From JBQTHD01 sp052390275 (GTDB taxonomy: Bacteria > Actinomycetota > Acidimicrobiia > Acidimicrobiales > AC-14), in the NCBI GenBank assembly GCA_052390275.1, contig JBQTHD010000009.1, positions 1 to 64,000 on the forward strand: a DNA stretch of 64,000 bases, given 5' to 3'. Below are positions 42,389 to 52,023 of this stretch, piece by piece. Below the pieces are notes generated by a model. The model saw only the letters and a list, made by a program, of their open reading frames with translations. It searched no databases and was not told the origin of the DNA. Position 1 is the first letter of the stretch. Every line of letters starts with the position of its first letter. The translations under genes and the position numbers were made by a program.

Positions 42389-44019
42389 AACCCGGCGGCC
42401 AGAAATGCACGCGGCGACGCCTGACCCTCGTAGCAGGGGAACGTGATGCTCCGCTGGCGGCCCACGACGAGGACGTGGTCACCTTCGCCCAACTGCGCCA
42501 TTGGGCCAGAGCCCCGTTCCAGGTCCACCGCTTGGCGTCATACGGCAGCGCCCGTTACCTGACGCCCGAGTTGTCGGCCGCACCTGGACGATTCAAGGCG
42601 ACCGTCGCGCTGCGGGCCCTATCCCGGGGTCCGTGCGTCATCGAGGACCAACAAGGTGGCCAGGAGCCGATCTCACTCGGCCGCGGTGCTGCCGTTTGGG
42701 CTGCGGACCTGATCACCGCCCCGTTGGAACTGGCCCGGGCTCGTCGCCGCCTGGACCTCCTCGCTCGGCGAGTTGACGCAACCCCGCCATCGCCGTGTCT
42801 GGATCGCAGCCGTCCACCGATGTATCTGCGCTCGGACCTGGCGCTGAACCTGACGGCAGGCGGAGCCTTGGCCCATACCACCGGGGTGCTCAACCATCTG
42901 GGCCGCTTCGGAGGGCCACCGATCCTGCTGACCACCGCGGACATTCCTGGAATCGGCCCTACCTCGGCAACTATCCGCATCCGGCCGGGACATCGGTTTG
43001 CTGACTTTCCGGAACTGGCCCGGCTGCACTTCGACCGCCAGTTACGTCGCGCCCTGGATGAGGCAATGGGGACGCACCAGCCAGCTTTTCTGTACCAGCG
43101 GGCCAGCCTCAACAGCTTGGCTGGGGCGGAGGCCGCCACCGCCGCGGGAATCCCTCTGGTGCTCGAATACAACGGTCCCGAGGCATGGGTGGCCCGCCAC
43201 TGGGGAAACCCCTTGCATCACGAGGCCCTCTCGCACCGAGTCGAGTCGGTAAACCTGGCGGCGGCAACCGTGGTGGTTGTGGTTAGCGAGGCACTGGCGG
43301 CCGAGCTGGCTGGACGAGGGGTGGATGCGACCAAGATCCTGGTCAATCCCAACGGCGTAGACCCGGCGGTCTACCGACCCGACGCATTCAGTCCTCCAGC
43401 CTGGACCGGGGCAGCACCCCTGGCTGAGGGCCCACTGATCGGGTTCATCGGCACCTTCGGGCCCTGGCATGGGGCCGAGGTGCTGGCCCGAGCCTTCCTG
43501 GCACTCTTGGCAGACCCCGCCGCGAACCGGCCCCCTCCCCACCTCCTGATGGTGGGCGATGGCGACCGGCTCGCCGCCACCCGCCAGATCCTGGCCCCGG
43601 CCATCGCAGCCGGGCGCTGCACCTTCACCGGTCTGGTGCCCCAGGCGCAGGGTCCGGCCCTACTGGCCGCCTGCGACGTGTTGGTGGCCCCGCACGTCCC
43701 CAACCCCGATGGCAGTCCCTTCTTTGGATCGCCGACCAAGCTCTTCGAGTACATGGCCACCGGCCGGGCCATCGTCGCTTCGGACCTTGACCAGATCGGC
43801 CAGGTCCTCGAACACGACCACACGGCGGTACTCGTCCGCCCGGGCGACGAGGAGGCCTTGGCCGGGGCCCTAGCCGCCTTGTTGGCCGACCCCGGTCGCC
43901 GTCAGAGATTGGGGGCGGCGGCTCGGCGGCGGGCCGAGTCGCACCACACCTGGGCCCAACACACCGACCGAATAATCGACGCATTACTCGATCGGGCAGG
44001 GAACCCCGCGCGGCCATGA
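42385..44019 (+). CDS. GT4-family glycosyltransferase
   Basis: From GTG 42385 (overlapping the asnB stop) the 544-aa protein contains a GT-B fold: VLEYNGPEAWVARHW, ILVNPNGVDPAVYRP, FIGTFGPWHGAEVLARAF, GDGDRLAATR and SPFFGSPTKLFEYMATGR. The first 170 residues are a variable N-terminal region also seen in the GT half of the protein at 32947. The last four bases overlap the heparinase gene (ATGA). Four genes in a row are coupled this way. Confidence 0.85.
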   Translation: MKPGGQKCTRRRLTLVAGERDAPLAAHDEDVVTFAQLRHWARAPFQVHRLASYGSARYLTPELSAAPGRFKATVALRALSRGPCVIEDQQGGQEPISLGRGAAVWAADLITAPLELARARRRLDLLARRVDATPPSPCLDRSRPPMYLRSDLALNLTAGGALAHTTGVLNHLGRFGGPPILLTTADIPGIGPTSATIRIRPGHRFADFPELARLHFDRQLRRALDEAMGTHQPAFLYQRASLNSLAGAEAATAAGIPLVLEYNGPEAWVARHWGNPLHHEALSHRVESVNLAAATVVVVVSEALAAELAGRGVDATKILVNPNGVDPAVYRPDAFSPPAWTGAAPLAEGPLIGFIGTFGPWHGAEVLARAFLALLADPAANRPPPHLLMVGDGDRLAATRQILAPAIAAGRCTFTGLVPQAQGPALLAACDVLVAPHVPNPDGSPFFGSPTKLFEYMATGRAIVASDLDQIGQVLEHDHTAVLVRPGDEEALAGALAALLADPGRRQRLGAAARRRAESHHTWAQHTDRIIDALLDRAGNPARP

Positions 44020-46514
44020 GGCTGCCTCGTCTGGACGTCGCCATGGAGCGGCTGAGATCCCTCCCTCCCCGCCAAGCCGTGGTCGCGGCCACCCAAGGGG
44101 GGAAAAGATGGGCGGAACAGACGGCCACCGAGGCCCATCGCCGCCTCACCCCCACCTTTGGCCAGGACCCGGGAGCTGCGCTCGCCCGCCTGCTCCCGGC
44201 CCCGAACGCACTTCTTCTGGCGCCGTTATCCGAGAGTCTGAGCGAATGCGCCCGCAACTACCTGGATCACCGCTTCGATCTTTTGGGCTCCGGATGGGTT
44301 CAGGTGAAGCACGGGGTCAGGGCGGCTGGGCGCGGAGGGCATCGCTACCCGCCCGAGCCCAGGGTGGTGGCCGACCCCGAGGGGCGATGGTTGGCCGGTC
44401 GGCTCAACCGAGCGAACCTGGCCCGCTCCCGCCAGATTTGGTCCTTGGTCGACCACGGCTATCAGCCAATCGATTGGCATCTGGACTTCATTTCAGGCTT
44501 CCGTTGGTCCGAGTCGACCTGGTACACCGCCGTTGCCTACGGGCAGACGCTCGGGGTTGACGTAAAGGTTCCCTGGGAGCTGGCCCGCGCTCAGCACCTG
44601 CCGCAGTTGGCCATGGCCTACGCAGCCATCTCGTCTAGTTCAGGTGCTTGCAGCCGCCCGGGCCAAGACCAGCCGAGCTCACCCGTCAGTACCAATGACG
44701 CAACGGCTGACAGAGCCCATCCGGGTCACGAGTTGGTCCGGGAGTTTCGCAACCAGGTTCTCGACTTTGCCGCCACCAATCCGCCGAGTTGGGGGGTCAA
44801 CTGGCGCTGCACGATGGACGTTGGCATCCGGGTGGCCAACTGGCTGGTGGCCTATGACCTCTTTCGGGCCCAAGGCGCCATGTTCGACTTCGCCTTCGAG
44901 TCCTGCCTGCGGACTGCTGTCGCCGACCATGCGCGATTCATCGTGGCCAACCTGGAGTGGGGACCCGGACTGCGATCCAACCACTACCTGGCGGACATAG
45001 TCGGCCTCTTGTTCGCCGCCGCCTACCTGGCCCCATCGGCGGTCAGCGACACTTGGTTGGCTTTCGCCATCGCCGAGTTGCTGGTGGAGGTCGAGATCCA
45101 GTTCGACTCGCAAGGCGCCAATTTCGAGGGATCAACCTGCTATCACCGGTTGTCAGCCGAGATGGTGGCCTACGCCAGCGCGTTGGTCCTTTCCCTGCCG
45201 CAGGCGAGGCTCGACCGCCTCGGGCGCGTTGACCCGGCAAGCCTAAAGGCGCCACCCCCCTTCCCGTGCCCGCCCACCTTCGACCGCCGCGGCTGCCCGT
45301 TCCCCCAGGCCTACGTCGATCGCCTGGCCGGAATGGCGGAGTTCACCATGGCCGCCACCAAGCCATCAGGGAGGGTGGCTCAGATCGGCGACAACGACAG
45401 CGGCCGATTCCTTCGCCTTCTTCCAATACCGCGATTGCCGGAATCGAGCGCCGACACCAGCACCCGAGAGGCACCGGTTCCGCCCCGCGACGCTTCCGCC
45501 GACCGGCACCCCGGCTGGCGGGAGGAGCACCTTGACCACCGCCACCTGGTTGGAGCCATCGCCGGATTGCTGGCGAGAAGTGATGACGCAAGTCCACGGA
45601 CTTCCCGGATGTTGGACTGGAGCGGGCAGGTTGGAGCAATCGAGGCCGGACTGACTGCGGGGATGCGTGTCCGTGACCTGCCGTTCGCCCCCACACCGCC
45701 CAGTCCGGGAATCTGGGTTTCGGGGCCCGGTGACGGCTCGAATGCCTCGGCCAAGATCAGCCCGCAGGCGCTGTTCTCGGCCGGCACCCATCAGCAGGTC
45801 CGATGGCTGCTGGTCGCCGCCGAGGGCTCACCCCTCAACGCCGGACTGGAGCACCGAGCCTTCCCCGGGTTCGGGTTGTTCGTGTTCTCGTCCATCCGGC
45901 TGTTCTTGGCGATCCGCTGTGGGCCCGTGGGCCAGTTGGGAAACGGGGGCCATGCCCACAACGATCAGCTAGGAATCGAGTTGACCATCGACGGCGTCGA
46001 CTGGTTTGCCGATCCCGGCACCTACGTGTACACACCGCTGCCCAGCGAGCGAAATCGCTACCGATCAGTGATGGCCCACTTCGCTCCGCGGGTGGGACAC
46101 CTGGAACCGGGCCCCCTGGACCAAGGGCTGTTCACCTCACCCGAGCGGACCCACGCTCGGGCCATGGACTTCGGCGAGGGACGATTCTCCGGAACGCATC
46201 GGGGCTTCGGCACGGCCGTGATTCGCGAGATCCTCATCGCCGACGATCACATCCAGGTCGTCGACACGATTCCCATCATCGAGGAAAGCTGCGTTTTCGC
46301 CGAGGATCCCGTTTGTGCCGAAAAGCGGGTTCCGGGGGACCGCCTCGGGATCGAGGGCGACTTGGAGTCGATGCGGAATCGTGCAGCGTCGGAACCGGGG
46401 CTCCAGCGACGGATTACCGGTCCCTCAGATCTGGCCAGGTGGCTCGGCAATCCTCTCCCATTCTCCCCCGGCTACGGGATGATCGTTGAAGACGCCGGTA
46501 TCGAGCGGCGGTGA
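44016..46514 (+). CDS. Heparinase II/III family protein
   Basis: This 832-residue protein has an N-terminal alpha-helical toroid (YQPIDWHLDFISGFRW, NWRCTMDVGIRVANWLVAY, NHYLADIVGLLFAAAYL, EGSTCYHRLSAEM) and a C-terminal beta-sandwich with GNGGHAHNDQLGIELT and GVDWFADPGTYVYTP, the catalytic His/Tyr regions of polysaccharide lyases in PL12/15/17/21. No signal peptide is visible. Family knowledge: lyases that break uronic-acid polymers by beta-elimination; in biosynthetic clusters they may trim or epimerise the product. The stop overlaps a small ORF by 4 bp. Confidence 0.85.
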   Translation: MRLPRLDVAMERLRSLPPRQAVVAATQGGKRWAEQTATEAHRRLTPTFGQDPGAALARLLPAPNALLLAPLSESLSECARNYLDHRFDLLGSGWVQVKHGVRAAGRGGHRYPPEPRVVADPEGRWLAGRLNRANLARSRQIWSLVDHGYQPIDWHLDFISGFRWSESTWYTAVAYGQTLGVDVKVPWELARAQHLPQLAMAYAAISSSSGACSRPGQDQPSSPVSTNDATADRAHPGHELVREFRNQVLDFAATNPPSWGVNWRCTMDVGIRVANWLVAYDLFRAQGAMFDFAFESCLRTAVADHARFIVANLEWGPGLRSNHYLADIVGLLFAAAYLAPSAVSDTWLAFAIAELLVEVEIQFDSQGANFEGSTCYHRLSAEMVAYASALVLSLPQARLDRLGRVDPASLKAPPPFPCPPTFDRRGCPFPQAYVDRLAGMAEFTMAATKPSGRVAQIGDNDSGRFLRLLPIPRLPESSADTSTREAPVPPRDASADRHPGWREEHLDHRHLVGAIAGLLARSDDASPRTSRMLDWSGQVGAIEAGLTAGMRVRDLPFAPTPPSPGIWVSGPGDGSNASAKISPQALFSAGTHQQVRWLLVAAEGSPLNAGLEHRAFPGFGLFVFSSIRLFLAIRCGPVGQLGNGGHAHNDQLGIELTIDGVDWFADPGTYVYTPLPSERNRYRSVMAHFAPRVGHLEPGPLDQGLFTSPERTHARAMDFGEGRFSGTHRGFGTAVIREILIADDHIQVVDTIPIIEESCVFAEDPVCAEKRVPGDRLGIEGDLESMRNRAASEPGLQRRITGPSDLARWLGNPLPFSPGYGMIVEDAGIERR

Positions 46515-46699
46515 CCCCCCGGCGGAGCGCGCCCCGGGAGGGTTTCTCAGCCGATTTGAAAGCGGTCGCTGGCTTCTCGGAGCGCAAGGAACCCGTGGCC
46601 GTAGCGGAGCGGACCGGGATCGGCTGGGCTGGAAGTCTTGGGGCGGCAGCGTCAAGAGCCGCCGAGAGACCTGTGCAACTTGAGGGCGCGTTGACATGA
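46511..46699 (+). CDS. Small ORF coupled on both sides
   Basis: A 62-codon frame starts at GTG 46511, overlapping the heparinase stop (GTGA), and ends at TGA 46699, overlapping the ATG of the next gene (ATGA). This double 4-bp coupling fits the operon style around it. The protein is basic and alanine-rich, without membrane helices or known motifs, and its third-position GC is lower than in the neighbours, so coding status is uncertain. Confidence 0.4.
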   Translation: MTPRRSAPREGFSADLKAVAGFSERKEPVAVAERTGIGWAGSLGAAASRAAERPVQLEGALT

Positions 46700-48264
46700 G
46701 GTTCTCGGCTCTAGCGATTACGGGCCTGGTTCTGGCCGCAGCCACGGTCGCGGCCATCGGCCCGGGGCCTGGTCGTCGTGACCGTCTGAGAATCGCCTTG
46801 GTGGCCTTAGCGGTTCGGACCCTGGCTCTGCTGGGCTTGGCGGTTTTGGCGGGCTCGGGCCAACCCTGGATGGAGCCCGACGAGGGCGTCTATCTGGCCG
46901 AGGCAGCAGCCGGTAGGGCCGACAGCGGGGCCTACTCGTACCTGGTTGCCTGGGTCGGAGCGTGGGCTGGTCCCGGACTCTGGGCACCGAGGGCTATCAA
47001 TGCCCTCGCCGGCTCGGTGGCAGCGCCTCTCATCTACCGCCTGATCGCCGCCGCCGGCCATCGCCGCGGCGCCTTCTGGGGTGGGCTGCTCGTTGCCGTT
47101 TGGCCCTCCCTGGTGATCTGGTCGGTACTGGTGCTCAAGGACGCGCTGGTTTTGTTGGCCCTGCTCACCGCGCTTCTCGGTGGCGTTTGGCTTGCCCCCC
47201 GATCCCGAGTACGGCCAGGAATTGTGGACCGTCGTGAGCCGCCGCCCAGTGCTTCGCCCGTCGACCATTGCCCGGATTCCGCCATCGCACCAGCGCCCAA
47301 CGAAGCGCCTGTTGGGGGCACAGATGACGTCGTGTCGGATCTGCCCGGACCACGGGGCACGGATTCTGGTCGAGGCACCAGGCGGTGGGCTGGAGTCGCC
47401 CTGCTGGCCATGGGGGCGGCGTGCCTGGGCCAACTCCGGCCCTACGCCTTCGTATTGGTCGTCGTTTCGTTGGCCGGATGGGTATTGGCTCGGCTGACCC
47501 TTGAACCGCTGGTGGGCCGTTGGACCCGCCGCCGGCCAACCTCAGCCGACCAACCCGTTCTGTCGCCGCAACTCGACGAGTCGCTCGCCGATGATCGGCA
47601 GGCGCATGATTCCCAGTCAGATGATCGGCAACCTGAGGAGTGGGCCGGTTCCGCCGACGCCGCTGAGAGCGGTGTCGGCAACGGGGGCCCAGCGAGTGGT
47701 GGCAGCGATGCCTTCGAGTCCAACCCCGGTCGCCGGGCCGGGCCGATCCTCGTTCTGGTGGCTGCCGCCACCTTCCTGGGCGTCGGCGGCGTTCTGAGCG
47801 GCCACGGCTTCCTGGGCCTTGGGCTGGTCAACTCCGCTGGCTCGGTCGCTCGGGTGGAGCAGGCTCGCACCGAAGGGATCGTGGGGGACACCGGCTTCAG
47901 TCGGCCGGGGGTCGATTCTTTGGATGACGTCATCGGGGGCATCCCCCGTGGGTTGTTCCACGGGATCCTGGGTCCGGCCCCCTGGGAAGCCGAGCCGCTG
48001 GCCCGGATCCTTCTGGCCGTCGAGTTACCTCTCTGGTATGGGGCGCTGGGCCTGGCCGGCGTAACGCTGGTCAACCGCCGTTGGCGGCCACCGCTCGGGC
48101 CCTGGGCGGTCCCGCTGCTCTTCGCCGCCGGTGTGGCCATGGTCATTGCCACCTACCTGGGCAACTCGGGTACCGCTCTTCGCCAGCGGGGAATGATCAT
48201 TCCCATCGTGGTCGGCTTCGCCGCCACCGGCTGGTGCCGGTCCCGCTCCAGCGATGCGACTTAG
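46696..48264 (+). CDS. GT39-like integral membrane glycosyltransferase
   Basis: The 522-aa protein has eight or more membrane helices and, after the first helix, WMEPDEGVYLAEAAAGRA: an acidic motif in the first outer loop, as in GT-C enzymes of the PMT/ArnT kind. A long polar stretch (about residues 165-350) rich in Pro, Ser and Asp lies between helices. Family knowledge: GT-C enzymes use polyprenyl-phosphate sugars on the outer face of the membrane. The gene is last in the coupled operon from 40379 and overlaps the next, convergent gene by 4 bp. Confidence 0.65.
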   Translation: MRFSALAITGLVLAAATVAAIGPGPGRRDRLRIALVALAVRTLALLGLAVLAGSGQPWMEPDEGVYLAEAAAGRADSGAYSYLVAWVGAWAGPGLWAPRAINALAGSVAAPLIYRLIAAAGHRRGAFWGGLLVAVWPSLVIWSVLVLKDALVLLALLTALLGGVWLAPRSRVRPGIVDRREPPPSASPVDHCPDSAIAPAPNEAPVGGTDDVVSDLPGPRGTDSGRGTRRWAGVALLAMGAACLGQLRPYAFVLVVVSLAGWVLARLTLEPLVGRWTRRRPTSADQPVLSPQLDESLADDRQAHDSQSDDRQPEEWAGSADAAESGVGNGGPASGGSDAFESNPGRRAGPILVLVAAATFLGVGGVLSGHGFLGLGLVNSAGSVARVEQARTEGIVGDTGFSRPGVDSLDDVIGGIPRGLFHGILGPAPWEAEPLARILLAVELPLWYGALGLAGVTLVNRRWRPPLGPWAVPLLFAAGVAMVIATYLGNSGTALRQRGMIIPIVVGFAATGWCRSRSSDAT

Positions 48265-51254
48265 GGCTGCACCGAAGGGGCTTCCAGGGCAGCGGTTGCC
48301 TCCGCATCCCCCGGGACCAGAACCAGGAGCCGGCGCCACAGGTCGGCGGCGGCCGCCTTGTCGGCGTCGCCGGCAGCCAGGCGGGCGGCCTGTCGCAGTA
48401 GGTCGCCGTCCTTGGCTGCCCGCTGCAACCCCCGCTCGGCGGTGGAGCGAGCGGCGGAAATGTCGCCGTCCGCCGCCAGCAGCTCCGAGTGCAGGCGGGC
48501 GGAGATGCCCTGGTGGGGGTTGGCAGCGGACGCCTCCTCCAGAAGGCCGGCGGCCTTGGCACGAACGCCGGCCCGGTCGGCGGCCTCGGACTCACCCACG
48601 GCTACGAGCATCTGGGCATAGTCGACCAGGGTCCGCCAGTGCCGCCCGTTGAGTTCGAGCCCCCGGGTGTAGGCCCTCCCCGCCTCCATCCACAGCGCCC
48701 GGCGCAGGTTCCGGCCGACCGGGGTTGTGGCCTCCGACGAAGCCAGGGTCGACGCGGTCCGGGCCTGGCTCAGGGCGTGCCCCGCCTCCCACGGATTCAG
48801 GGCCCTGGCCCTGCGATGCGACTCCAGCGCCCGGACCACTCCCTGGCGGGCCCCCTGGGGATCGTTCGCCCCCAGTGCCCCCGCGGTGGCCTCCCACCGC
48901 AGCCCCGTGAAGCGGGCGGCCTCGGCCCTCCAGGGTCGCAGCACCGTGTGGGCAGCCAGGCCGGTGGCCACCGCCAGGCCGGCCAGCGCCATCCACCTTC
49001 CTGGGCTTAGCCCGGCCGACCCGGCTCCCGACCCCCCCGCCCGAGCGCGCTCCCTTGGCGGCGAGGAACACTGGCCCTGGTGGGCCGACGGCGGGGACGA
49101 CCCCCCGGCCTCCAAGTCCTCTGGTTCCGCGGCTTTGGAATCGGCCGTGGGACTCTGCGGTTCGGGGGACGCCCCGTGTTCTTCAGCCGGATCTGCCGAC
49201 TCGGCCGGTTCGTCGGACCTCCCCCGGGCCACGCCCTTGGCCAGGACCACCAGCACCCCCAGCAGGAGCCAGAACAGTGTGGTCAGGGCCACCTGGTTGA
49301 CGTTGAAGAGGCCCTGCACCAACAGCGCCACCAGGGCCCCCGCCACCCCCGACAGCAGCACCCGTCGACCCCTGGGCCCGGCCAGCGCCCCCTCGCTTCC
49401 CCCCGAGCGCTCGACCCGCCTCAATTCTCTCCAGGTACCAACGGCGCAGCGCCCCGCCCGGATCAATAGCCAGCCATAGGCGGCCATTCCCGCGAGGCCG
49501 GTGGAGACCAAAACGGTGAAGAACCAACTGTGTGGTCCATTCACGGCATTGGTGGCTCCGTTGACGGCCACGAAGGCGGCGTCCTGGTAGCGGGGGAACA
49601 CCATCTCGAAGGAGTCCGGCCCGAAGCCCAGTATCGGCCGGTCGACCACCATGGACAGCGCCGCCCTCCAGTACCCCAGCCTCTGGGCCGGCGTTCCGGC
49701 GGTGGGGTCCAGGGCCGAGGAGACCTGGGCGCCCAGATCGGTCACCCCGCTCAGAGCGGCGCCCACCGCCAGCACCCCCGCCACCCCGGCGGCCACCCCG
49801 GCTGCCACCCACCGGCGGCGGGCACTCACCTCCGGCGCCAGGCCCAGGGCCATGGTCGCCATCCCGGCCAGGGCACCCAGCCACGCCCCGGCCGACCCGC
49901 CGTAGAGGAGCAGGAGGCCCAGCGCCCCGGCCAACCCGGCGCTGCCCAAAAGGCTCGCTGTCGCCAACCTGCCGGCCCTGCCCGACAGACCGGCTCTGGC
50001 CAACAGGCTTGCCCTGCCCAACCGGCCGTTTCTGGCCAGCGGTCCGTTCCTGGCCAGCGGTCCGGCGTCAGGGCTGGACCCACCCCTGCTCGTCGTCAAG
50101 GCCAGGGCCAGGCCCAGCGGCAGGGCCATGGCCGCGAAGGCACCCAGGTGGTTCGGGTTGCCGAGCGTCGACCAGACGGCGTGGGGGACCAGAGTGGTCT
50201 GGCTCCAGGTCAGCCAGTCCCATGGGGCGCCGGGAAGGTCGAGTCGGTCCGCCATCTGCATCAGGCCGTAGACGCCGACCACCGCCCCGGCGGCCAGCCA
50301 GATCAAACCCAGCAGGGGGCGGACCCCGTCGGGCCGTAGCCACCGGGCCGTGGTGGCCGCCACCGCCACCGCCGCCACCAAAGTGGCCAATCCGTCGCGG
50401 GTGCCCGACAGGCCAATGACCGCGGACCCGGGTGACAGCCCGAAGACTGCGGCCAGGGTCGTCACCACCACCACGGCCAGCGCCGGGTAGGTGAGCGGGC
50501 CGGCGGCGGGGGCCGGGGTGGGCGACCCCCTCAACCCGATCCCGCCGCCAGCCGCTGGGACGGTGCCCGGCGATGAGCCCTCCCCCAAAGGATCGATCCG
50601 GCGCCCGAACACGGCGGCGCCGGCTTGGACCGACAAGCAGACGACGGCCAGCAACCACAGCAAGGTGGCCTTGGGCAGGTTGAAGGTGTCGGTGGACCCG
50701 ATGTGAAAGACCAGCGGAACCCCGACCGCCACCAGGACGACCCCCCACAGGGCTACGGCCCCCAGGCCCGGGACCCGGTGGACGACACCCGGACCCAGGC
50801 CCACCACCACGGTCGCTGCGGCGACCAGAGCCAGGGCGAAGAGGGCCTCGCCCTTGAAGTCGATCGTCCCGCTTCGCCACAGTGCGACAACCAGCGCCGA
50901 CCCAGCAAGGGCGATCCCGGCCGGAACCCGATCCCGCCATGCCGGCGGTGTCGTAAGGGTCCGGGTCGCAGAGGGCCGGGCCGGAGAGGGCCGGGTCGCA
51001 GAGGGCCGGGCCGTAGAGGACGGGACAGGGGACCCGGAGCGCTGCCGCGCAGCGGCCGGGCGCCCGGATCGGCTCGCCGACGAGCGGCCCCCCGGGCGGT
51101 TTCCCGAACCCGAACTGGGGGGAGGAACTCCGTTCCCAGCCACGGCGGGTGACCGTATCCCGGCGATAACGACCACCGATGAGTTTCTCGCGGCATCCGG
51201 CCGGGGTCCACCGGTGATGATCACGACGGCCATCTGCATGTGATCGGCCCGCAC
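48261..51254 (-). CDS. Wzy_C (O-antigen ligase/O-OTase type) membrane protein with TPR tail
   Basis: The 997-aa protein has a proline/arginine/serine-rich N-terminus (1-108), about ten to twelve membrane helices, the large outer loop with GPHSWFFTVLVSTGLAGMAA and FGPDSFEMVFPRYQ (Wzy_C signature), and a C-terminal domain of TPR-like helices (about 745-990). Family knowledge: Wzy_C enzymes move lipid-linked glycans to lipid A or, in PilO/PglL, to pilin serine or threonine. The gene is divergent from the pilin gene. Start may be GTG 51254, ATG 51239 or ATG 51233. Hexapeptide repeats (about 49930-50070) and a 30-bp N-terminal repeat occur. Confidence 0.8.
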   Translation of the reverse strand: MRADHMQMAVVIITGGPRPDAARNSSVVVIAGIRSPAVAGNGVPPPSSGSGNRPGGRSSASRSGRPAAARQRSGSPVPSSTARPSATRPSPARPSATRTLTTPPAWRDRVPAGIALAGSALVVALWRSGTIDFKGEALFALALVAAATVVVGLGPGVVHRVPGLGAVALWGVVLVAVGVPLVFHIGSTDTFNLPKATLLWLLAVVCLSVQAGAAVFGRRIDPLGEGSSPGTVPAAGGGIGLRGSPTPAPAAGPLTYPALAVVVVTTLAAVFGLSPGSAVIGLSGTRDGLATLVAAVAVAATTARWLRPDGVRPLLGLIWLAAGAVVGVYGLMQMADRLDLPGAPWDWLTWSQTTLVPHAVWSTLGNPNHLGAFAAMALPLGLALALTTSRGGSSPDAGPLARNGPLARNGRLGRASLLARAGLSGRAGRLATASLLGSAGLAGALGLLLLYGGSAGAWLGALAGMATMALGLAPEVSARRRWVAAGVAAGVAGVLAVGAALSGVTDLGAQVSSALDPTAGTPAQRLGYWRAALSMVVDRPILGFGPDSFEMVFPRYQDAAFVAVNGATNAVNGPHSWFFTVLVSTGLAGMAAYGWLLIRAGRCAVGTWRELRRVERSGGSEGALAGPRGRRVLLSGVAGALVALLVQGLFNVNQVALTTLFWLLLGVLVVLAKGVARGRSDEPAESADPAEEHGASPEPQSPTADSKAAEPEDLEAGGSSPPSAHQGQCSSPPRERARAGGSGAGSAGLSPGRWMALAGLAVATGLAAHTVLRPWRAEAARFTGLRWEATAGALGANDPQGARQGVVRALESHRRARALNPWEAGHALSQARTASTLASSEATTPVGRNLRRALWMEAGRAYTRGLELNGRHWRTLVDYAQMLVAVGESEAADRAGVRAKAAGLLEEASAANPHQGISARLHSELLAADGDISAARSTAERGLQRAAKDGDLLRQAARLAAGDADKAAAADLWRRLLVLVPGDAEATAALEAPSVQP

Positions 51255-51397
51255 GTCCAGGCTTGATTCACCTGTCGCCGCTGGTCACAGGCAGTTTCCA
51301 CCCGCCATCCACCCGGTGGAGCCGCCGTATTGCGGCTGCGGTCGATGCGAATCACCACTAGCTGTCTTGGACATATAGCTGATATTTCTATGTGATC

Positions 51398-51422
51398 TTC
51401 AGGAAATCTTCAGGAATATGAG
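51398..51422 (+). promoter_or_regulatory. 11-bp-phased TTCAGG repeat upstream of pilin gene
   Basis: TTCAGG at 51398-51403 and 51409-51414 is an exact direct repeat 11 bp apart, followed by the AT-rich AATATGAG. The same arrangement occurs before both pilin-receptor fusion genes. Two half-sites spaced by one helical turn are typical of OmpR/PhoB-type response regulators. The rest of 51255-51513 has no gene. Confidence 0.65.
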
Positions 51423-51513
51423 AGAGACTTTCTCCTGTTCGTCTCGCGTGCCGTGGGTGCCGAGCGAGCAACCACTAAAGGGATCCGCCGATCCGACCCC
51501 CTAGGGAGGCAGC

Positions 51514-51999
51514 ATGACCTTGGTTCACAAGTTGAAGGAGCGGCGCCGAGCCGCTGGCCAGGAGGGGTTCACCCTCATCGAACTTCTGGTCGTCATCATC
51601 ATCCTCGGCATCCTGGCCGCCGTCGTTGTCTTCGCCGTGGGTGGCGTGGGCGACAAGGGCAACGAGGCATCCTGTGTCATCGACACCCGCACCCTGCGGA
51701 CCGCCGCCGAGGCCCACTTCGCCCAGAACGGCGACTACACCGTTGAACCGGGCGACGCCAATGGCATCACCACTCCCACGGGCACTGTGGATGAGAACGC
51801 TCTGGTGGCCGCCGGCTTCCTGTCGGAGGTCTCCACCATGCACAGCGCCACCGTGGCTGACCTCAACCCGGCCACCACCGGAATCGGGTCCACCACCTAC
51901 GGCGTCACCATCCTTGTCGAAGACGGCACCCCGCCCGGCAACGACTGCGGTGTGGTAGGCACAAACGTCTCGGCCTCCAGCACGGACGACAGCTTCTAG
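51514..51999 (+). CDS. Type IV pilin / pseudopilin
   Basis: The 161-aa prepilin has a class III signal peptide: a basic leader, Gly18, cleavage before Phe19, then FTLIELLVVIIILGILAAVV with Glu5 of the mature protein. The globular domain has two Cys (CVIDTRTLRTAAEAHFAQNG and GNDCGVVG) and a serine-rich C-terminus. Family knowledge: prepilin peptidase cuts after Gly and methylates Phe1, and the helix packs into a pilus. The helix is almost identical to that of the two fusion proteins in this locus. RBS GGGAGG precedes ATG 51514, and a terminator follows. Confidence 0.95.
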   Translation: MTLVHKLKERRRAAGQEGFTLIELLVVIIILGILAAVVVFAVGGVGDKGNEASCVIDTRTLRTAAEAHFAQNGDYTVEPGDANGITTPTGTVDENALVAAGFLSEVSTMHSATVADLNPATTGIGSTTYGVTILVEDGTPPGNDCGVVGTNVSASSTDDSF

Positions 52000-52023
52000 G
52001 CACTACTCCACCGTTAGGAATTA

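Noticed and set aside
50960..51030. Short repeats in the Wzy_C gene as a CRISPR-like array
   Set aside because: The repeats are in frame, lack unique spacers of constant length, and encode a Pro/Arg/Ser/Thr-rich tail. No CRISPR array was found anywhere in the window.
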